Shown here piece by piece: positions 59,888 through 64,000 of a DNA stretch of 64,000 bases (positions are counted from its first letter, which is position 1; every line of letters starts with the position of its first letter). The position numbers and the translations under genes were made by a program. Below the pieces are notes generated by a model. The model was given only the letters and a program-made list of their open reading frames with translations. It was not told where the DNA came from and searched no databases. The stretch is from an uncultured Eubacteriales bacterium (lineage in GTDB: Bacteria > Bacillota > Clostridia > Oscillospirales > CAG-272). The DNA lies in assembly GCA_900542425.1 (NCBI GenBank), contig UQNQ01000002.1:1-64000 (forward strand), written 5' to 3'.

Positions 59888-62155
59888 TTATGACTTTTCT
59901 TTTGTTTCCGGCGTATCTTCTTTGTAGGAGCATTCCTTGTTCATGCAATACAGATAGCCCTTTCCTTTTTTAATAAGGAGTCTGCTGCCGCAAACCGGGC
60001 AAGTCTTTTCTGTCGGCTGATCCCAAACGGAAAAGTCGCATTTCGGATAATGGGAGCAGCTGTAAAATACCGCATGATTTTTTCCGAAACCGCGCACGAC
60101 AGGCGCGCCGCATTTCGGACATGAAACCCCGATCTCTTCCCGAATGGGTTTCGTATACTTGCATTTTGGGAAATTGCTGCAAGCATAAAACTTTCCGTAT
60201 CTGCTCTTGCGGATCACAATATCTCCACCGCAAAGCTCACATTTGAGATCGGTTTTTTCCGGCTCCTCTTTCTCTTTCTTGACTGCGCCCGAGGCATCAA
60301 GAGGCTTTGTGTTCTTGCATTCCGGATATCCCGGACATGCGGCAAATTTGCCGAACCTACCGGTTTTGATTACCATTCTCCTGCCGCATTTTTCACAGAT
60401 GATATCGGACTGCTCGACAGGCAGTTCTACCTTGTTTTCTCCGATGTGCTCGTGCGCACGCTCTAATGTTTTTTCAAAATCTCCGTAGAAATCTCCCAGT
60501 ACATGTTCAAGCGTATTATCTCCGTGCGCAATTTCATCAAGCTCGGTTTCCATATTAGCAGTAAATTTATAATCGACGATTTCAGGGAAATTTTTCTTCA
60601 TCAGCTCAACGGTCGCTTTCCCGAGCGGTGTTGCGAGCAGCAGCTTTTTATCCCTTTCGATATATCCTCTTTCAAGGATTGTCGTAATCGTCGGCGCATA
60701 AGTGCTTGGCCTGCCGATTCCTTTTTCCTTTAACAGTTTAATCAAAGACGCTTCGTCAAAATGGGCAGGCGGCTCCGTAAAATTCTGAATCGGGGTGATT
60801 TTCTCACAAGCTAACGTATCGCCTTCTGTAATTCCGCGAAGTTTTGAACTCTTGTCACCGGTATCCTCATCCTCTGAATATGCCATACGGAATCCTTTGA
60901 ACACAAGAACACTCTCGCTCATTTTATACCGGTACCCGGCGCAGTCAAGCTCCACATCGGCAGCATCATATTCCGCGTTTTTCATTTGACTTGCCACAAA
61001 CCGATCCCAAATCAGCTTATAAAGTTTATATTGATCCGGCGTCAGAAATGAACGGATTTCGTCCGGAACAAACTCCATGCTCACGGGACGAATCGCCTCA
61101 TGCGCGTCCTGTGAGGCCGCTTTTGATTTATATATCTTTCTCTTGGACGGATAATAGTCCGCTCCGAACCGCTCTTTGATAAAACGCTCCGCGGCAGCGG
61201 CGGCCTCCTCGGAAATACGGAGAGAATCGGTTCTCATATACGTGATGACACCGTGTACGCCTCCGTGCTCCGCGCCGAGATTCACGCCCTCGTAAAGCTC
61301 TTGTGCAACCTTCATCGTACGCTTGGAATGGAAGCCAAAACGCTTGGAGGCAGCTTGCTGAAGCGTTGAAGTTTCAAACGGAGGCTCCGGACTTTTGGAT
61401 TTTTTGGATTTCTTGGCAGCAATCACCGTGAAATCGTTTCCATCGCAGGCGGAAACGATTTTTTCCGCCTCCTCTGCGTTTGAAAGCTCAATTTTTCCGT
61501 TCGCATCCCCAAAGAATTTTGCTTTTCCTTTCTGGTTTTTCCCCAGCTTTAAAGTTGCTTCAATCGTCCAAAATTCTACTGGAACAAATTTTTCGATCTC
61601 CGCTTCCCGCTCCACGATCATACGGGTCGCAACCGATTGAACCCTGCCCGCGGAAAGACCGCTTTTTACCGTTTTCCAAAGATAAGGACTCAGTTTATAG
61701 CCGACAATCCGATCAAGGATTCGGCGTGCCTGCTGAGAATTGACAAGATTCATATCAATCGCGCGAGGATGTTCAATCTCTTTTTGGATGGTATTTTTTG
61801 TGATCTCATTGAACGCCACGCGATTCGCATCCTCGGGCGCAATCCCGAGAACCGTCGCAAGATGCCAGGAAATTGCCTCTCCCTCTCTGTCAGGGTCTGT
61901 TGCAAGATAAATTTTATCCGCATTTTTCGCTTCCTTTTTCATTTCGGAAATCAAGGCGCTTTTCCCTTGTATGTTGATATATTTCGCTTTGAACTGATGT
62001 TCGATATCGACGCCAAGTGTGCTTTTCGGGAGATCTCTGACATGCCCTTTCGAGGCAATGACCTTATAGCCGCTGCCGAGATAGGAGTTAATAGTAGCGG
62101 CTTTCGCCGGAGACTCGACAATGACCAAATTCACATGTTTTTTGTTTTCTTGCAT
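59888..62155 (-). CDS. topA: DNA topoisomerase I
   Basis: The 755-residue type IA topoisomerase relaxes negative supercoils. It has the TOPRIM start VESPAKAATINSYLG with ATDPDREGEAISWH, the active tyrosine in VITYMRTDSLRIS, and four C-terminal zinc-ribbon units: CEKCG...CPGYPEC, CELCGG...CSNFPKC, CPKCG...CSHYPKC and CPVCG...CMNKEC. AAGGAG lies 11 nt before the ATG. It follows dprA, as in most Bacillota. Confidence 0.97.
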   Translation of the reverse strand: MQENKKHVNLVIVESPAKAATINSYLGSGYKVIASKGHVRDLPKSTLGVDIEHQFKAKYINIQGKSALISEMKKEAKNADKIYLATDPDREGEAISWHLATVLGIAPEDANRVAFNEITKNTIQKEIEHPRAIDMNLVNSQQARRILDRIVGYKLSPYLWKTVKSGLSAGRVQSVATRMIVEREAEIEKFVPVEFWTIEATLKLGKNQKGKAKFFGDANGKIELSNAEEAEKIVSACDGNDFTVIAAKKSKKSKSPEPPFETSTLQQAASKRFGFHSKRTMKVAQELYEGVNLGAEHGGVHGVITYMRTDSLRISEEAAAAAERFIKERFGADYYPSKRKIYKSKAASQDAHEAIRPVSMEFVPDEIRSFLTPDQYKLYKLIWDRFVASQMKNAEYDAADVELDCAGYRYKMSESVLVFKGFRMAYSEDEDTGDKSSKLRGITEGDTLACEKITPIQNFTEPPAHFDEASLIKLLKEKGIGRPSTYAPTITTILERGYIERDKKLLLATPLGKATVELMKKNFPEIVDYKFTANMETELDEIAHGDNTLEHVLGDFYGDFEKTLERAHEHIGENKVELPVEQSDIICEKCGRRMVIKTGRFGKFAACPGYPECKNTKPLDASGAVKKEKEEPEKTDLKCELCGGDIVIRKSRYGKFYACSNFPKCKYTKPIREEIGVSCPKCGAPVVRGFGKNHAVFYSCSHYPKCDFSVWDQPTEKTCPVCGSRLLIKKGKGYLYCMNKECSYKEDTPETKEKS

Positions 62156-62230
62156 CGTGAAACGTTCTCCTTAAAAAATGATAAGCAATCGATATTATAT
62201 ACCGCAACCTCGGAACTTGTCAATATAGAA

Positions 62231-63478
62231 TTACAGGGGGCGGTAGCTCCCGCCTGGCTCCGCTTCAAGAAAGCCTCCGATTTCCAGCATAGTAAGCGCG
62301 CCGAGAAGCTGTCCTGTGTCACACGATACGCCCGTTTTTTTGCTGACCACCGCTGCAATCTCTTCCACCGACATCGTTTCCGTAATACAGGAAAGCACAT
62401 CGCTTTCCCATTTGTCAAGCTTATCCGTATCCGGACGGCGTTTCCGCGGTATGAATTTTATAGGCTCCGGTGCGGTCCCATTCCGTTCCGCCCGAGGAGA
62501 GAATCCTCTCCGTTCCGTGTGCAGCGCAGGAGATTCCGCCGTCCAGGCTTTTTTGCTCCGGGAAAATCCCGAGGAGGGGATCTTTTCGGTGAATATTCTA
62601 TGCGGATATAAGAGCTCATATTCATTCAATATATCCGCGGCACAAGTGACAAGTTTCGCACCTTCCCGAATCAGCGTATTGGTTCCTTCCGAACGCCGGT
62701 CTTCCGGATTTCCCGGAAACGCGAATAAATCGCGTCCCTGCATTCTGGCGGCTCTCGCAGTGATAAGGGAACCGCTGTACAAGTCCGCTTCCACCACGAC
62801 AGTTCCCTGACATAAGCCCGAGATGATGCGGTTGCGCACCGGAAAATGTTTCCCGGCGGGATCCGAACCCGGCGCATATTCCGTTATTAAGGTGCCGTGC
62901 TCGGCAATTTCTTCCATAAGTTCCCGATTTTCCGGCGGATAAACTCTGTCAATTCCGCATCCAAGCACCGCAATCGTGTGTCCTCCTGCGGAAAGCGCAC
63001 CGCGCTGCGCGCAGGCGTCAATGCCAAGTGCCATACCGGATACTACGACAGCCCCCGCACAGGCAAGTTCTCTTCCGAGACGTTCCGCGTTCACAGCGCC
63101 GCTTTTGCTGCATTTTCGTGTTCCGACACAGGCGATCATCACATGATCATCTATATCCGGTATGCGTCCTCTGTAATATAAAAGAAGCGGTTTTGCGTGA
63201 ATACTCCGTAATCTTTCCGGATAAACCGAACTCGAAAGGGTCATGATGCCGACATTAACCCGCTCACAATATTCAAGAATCCGCATGGAGAGCGAAAGAT
63301 CTCTGTCAAGCAGTACCGCCATGATATTGTTGTCTATTCCGTCCACCGCCGAGAGCGCCGATGGGTCCGCCTCATAAATCTCCTTCGGAGACGCAAAATG
63401 TTTCAAAAGATAGGAGCCAAGTTCACTTCCCGCCCCGCATCGCAGGGAAAGCCATATCCAATAGACCAAATGTTCCAT
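62231..63478 (-). CDS. dprA: DNA-processing protein DprA
   Basis: DprA loads RecA on single-stranded DNA taken up in natural competence; it is also kept in non-competent bacteria. The 415-residue protein has a SAM-like N-terminal part, the Rossmann-like core with ACVGTRKCSKSGAVNAERLG, SGMALGIDACAQRGAL, FPVRNRIISGLC, and TNTLIREGAKLV, then a serine- and arginine-rich linker (about 300-355) and a C-terminal winged helix. ATG 63478 has GGAGG 5-6 nt upstream; the longer frame has no site. Its stop is 75 bases from topA. Confidence 0.95.
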   Translation of the reverse strand: MEHLVYWIWLSLRCGAGSELGSYLLKHFASPKEIYEADPSALSAVDGIDNNIMAVLLDRDLSLSMRILEYCERVNVGIMTLSSSVYPERLRSIHAKPLLLYYRGRIPDIDDHVMIACVGTRKCSKSGAVNAERLGRELACAGAVVVSGMALGIDACAQRGALSAGGHTIAVLGCGIDRVYPPENRELMEEIAEHGTLITEYAPGSDPAGKHFPVRNRIISGLCQGTVVVEADLYSGSLITARAARMQGRDLFAFPGNPEDRRSEGTNTLIREGAKLVTCAADILNEYELLYPHRIFTEKIPSSGFSRSKKAWTAESPALHTERRGFSPRAERNGTAPEPIKFIPRKRRPDTDKLDKWESDVLSCITETMSVEEIAAVVSKKTGVSCDTGQLLGALTMLEIGGFLEAEPGGSYRPL

Positions 63479-63701
63479 GGTAAACCTCCGAACCGTCTTC
63501 ACCGGACTCTGAAAGAAACACAGTTATGACGGTGAATTTTGCTTTTCCTAACTTTGCTTTTCCTGATTTTCTTATAGCATGACAATCGCCGATATGATAT
63601 AGTATCAAAAACTTTGCCCCTTCGACAAAGCCATATACCCCGTATTGTTTGTTCTCTCAAGAAATGTATTTTCCCCGCAGGTTCTTCCCTGCATGGTGAG
63701 G
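63479..63701. other. Intergenic stretch before dprA
   Basis: No gene is supported here. A 12-base direct repeat TTTGCTTTTCCT occurs at about 63538-63549 and 63554-63565. Short open frames with lysine-rich sequence arise from this repeat and have no ribosome site. Confidence 0.5.
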
Positions 63702-64000
63702 CTATATCAGCAATGCTTCCAGAGCATTTACCGTTTCCGCAAGATATGTGACACCTGCACATTGAAGCTCATCCCGAGTCCCATATCCATACAGAACACC
63801 GATAGAATCGATTCCAACCTCTTTCGCGCCTTCCGCGTCATGCCGTCTGTCGCCAACCATCACAGCATCCGAATTCGCGGGAATTCCTGTTACCGAAAGC
63901 GCATATCGGATAACATCCGCTTTTTTTGTCCGGGTTTCCTCAAGCGTACTGCCGGCAATATAGGTAAAAAAACCGGCAAGTCCGAAATGTTCCAGAATCC
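63702..64000 (-). CDS. HAD family phosphatase (phosphoglycolate-type), partial
   Basis: This is the C-terminal 98 residues of a HAD hydrolase, cut by the window edge, so its start lies beyond position 64000. The frame reads ILEHFGLAGFFTYIAG near the cap region, TRTKKADVI with the conserved lysine, and then the motif 4 VMVGDRRHDAEGAKEVGID, which holds the metal-binding aspartates, and GVLYGYG. This matches phosphoglycolate phosphatase-like enzymes (Gph or PpaX type). The stop is at 63702-63704. The first catalytic aspartate is outside the window. Confidence 0.85.
   Translation of the reverse strand, partial: ILEHFGLAGFFTYIAGSTLEETRTKKADVIRYALSVTGIPANSDAVMVGDRRHDAEGAKEVGIDSIGVLYGYGTRDELQCAGVTYLAETVNALEALLI

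Noticed and set aside
61637..62611. 324-codon antisense frame across topA and dprA
   Set aside because: Opposite two clear genes, no ribosome site and no family.
1..64000. CRISPR arrays, tRNAs, rRNAs, insertion sequences, prophage
   Set aside because: No regularly spaced repeats, no cloverleaf with a GTTCGA-type arm outside genes, no transposase or integrase motifs were seen on reading both strands. A tRNAscan, Rfam and repeat search would settle it.

Overview
ORGANISM. The window looks like chromosome from an anaerobic, spore-forming member of the Bacillota, class Clostridia. Two sporulation genes (gpr and spoIIP), a DUF4364 regulator, the gene orders der-plsY, plsX-rnc-smc-ftsY, yhbY-nadD-yqeK-LCP-rsfS and dnaB-tilS-hpt, strong AGGAGG ribosome sites and TTGACA/TATAAT promoters all fit. 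I cannot place it below class. I see no rRNA, tRNA, CRISPR array, phage or insertion sequence; almost all of it is core chromosome with a few accessory operons. LAYOUT. 1-2300: AT-rich left edge with one terminator, then a three-gene membrane-protein operon facing a TetR regulator; a palindrome lies between them. 2.5-9.2 kb: an HtrA-type surface protease, a GNAT acetyltransferase, an EF-G-like GTPase, and the DUF1858-trmK-nif3 set. 9.3-14.3 kb: a tandem double glycosyltransferase, an OGG-type DNA glycosylase, an unknown cysteine-rich protein and a KDG-type sugar kinase. 14.7-17.7 kb: a cysteine-desulfurase-like enzyme with a DUF3343 Se/S-carrier-like protein, rhamnose mutarotase, and a divergent esterase. 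17.7-21.5 kb: spoIIP, gpr, a DUF624-like membrane protein and DUF4364. 21.6-25.4 kb: GH38 alpha-mannosidase and pyridoxamine kinase. 25.4-30.6 kb: the most unusual locus, a four-gene operon coding a lipoprotein (InlB-like repeats, BspA-type LRR, SGNH domain), a tiny membrane protein, an MBOAT O-acyltransferase and a second SGNH protein with a C-terminal LRR. 30.9-35.0 kb: rplI-dnaB-tilS-hpt plus a 63-residue membrane protein. 35.2-40.9 kb: proS, then a gtrA / FAD oxidoreductase / polytopic membrane protein operon that looks like cell-surface glycan machinery. 41.1-45.8 kb: rpsT, plsY, der, DUF512 radical SAM protein, rpmF, yceD. 46-63.5 kb: leuS, rsfS, LCP protein, yqeK, nadD, yhbY, membrane protein, rdgB, ftsY, smc, rnc, plsX, topA, dprA. 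The right edge holds the C-terminal part of a HAD phosphatase gene. HOW IT WORKS TOGETHER. Most genes are translation, ribosome assembly, tRNA modification, replication, segregation and phospholipid synthesis. The accessory part centres on the cell envelope: two O-acylation partners with an MBOAT, an LCP ligase, GtrA-linked glycan genes, glycosyltransferases and an HtrA protease. Starts were moved from the longest possible ORF wherever a ribosome-binding site or promoter pointed to an internal start; TTG starts are proposed at 1260 and 4262.
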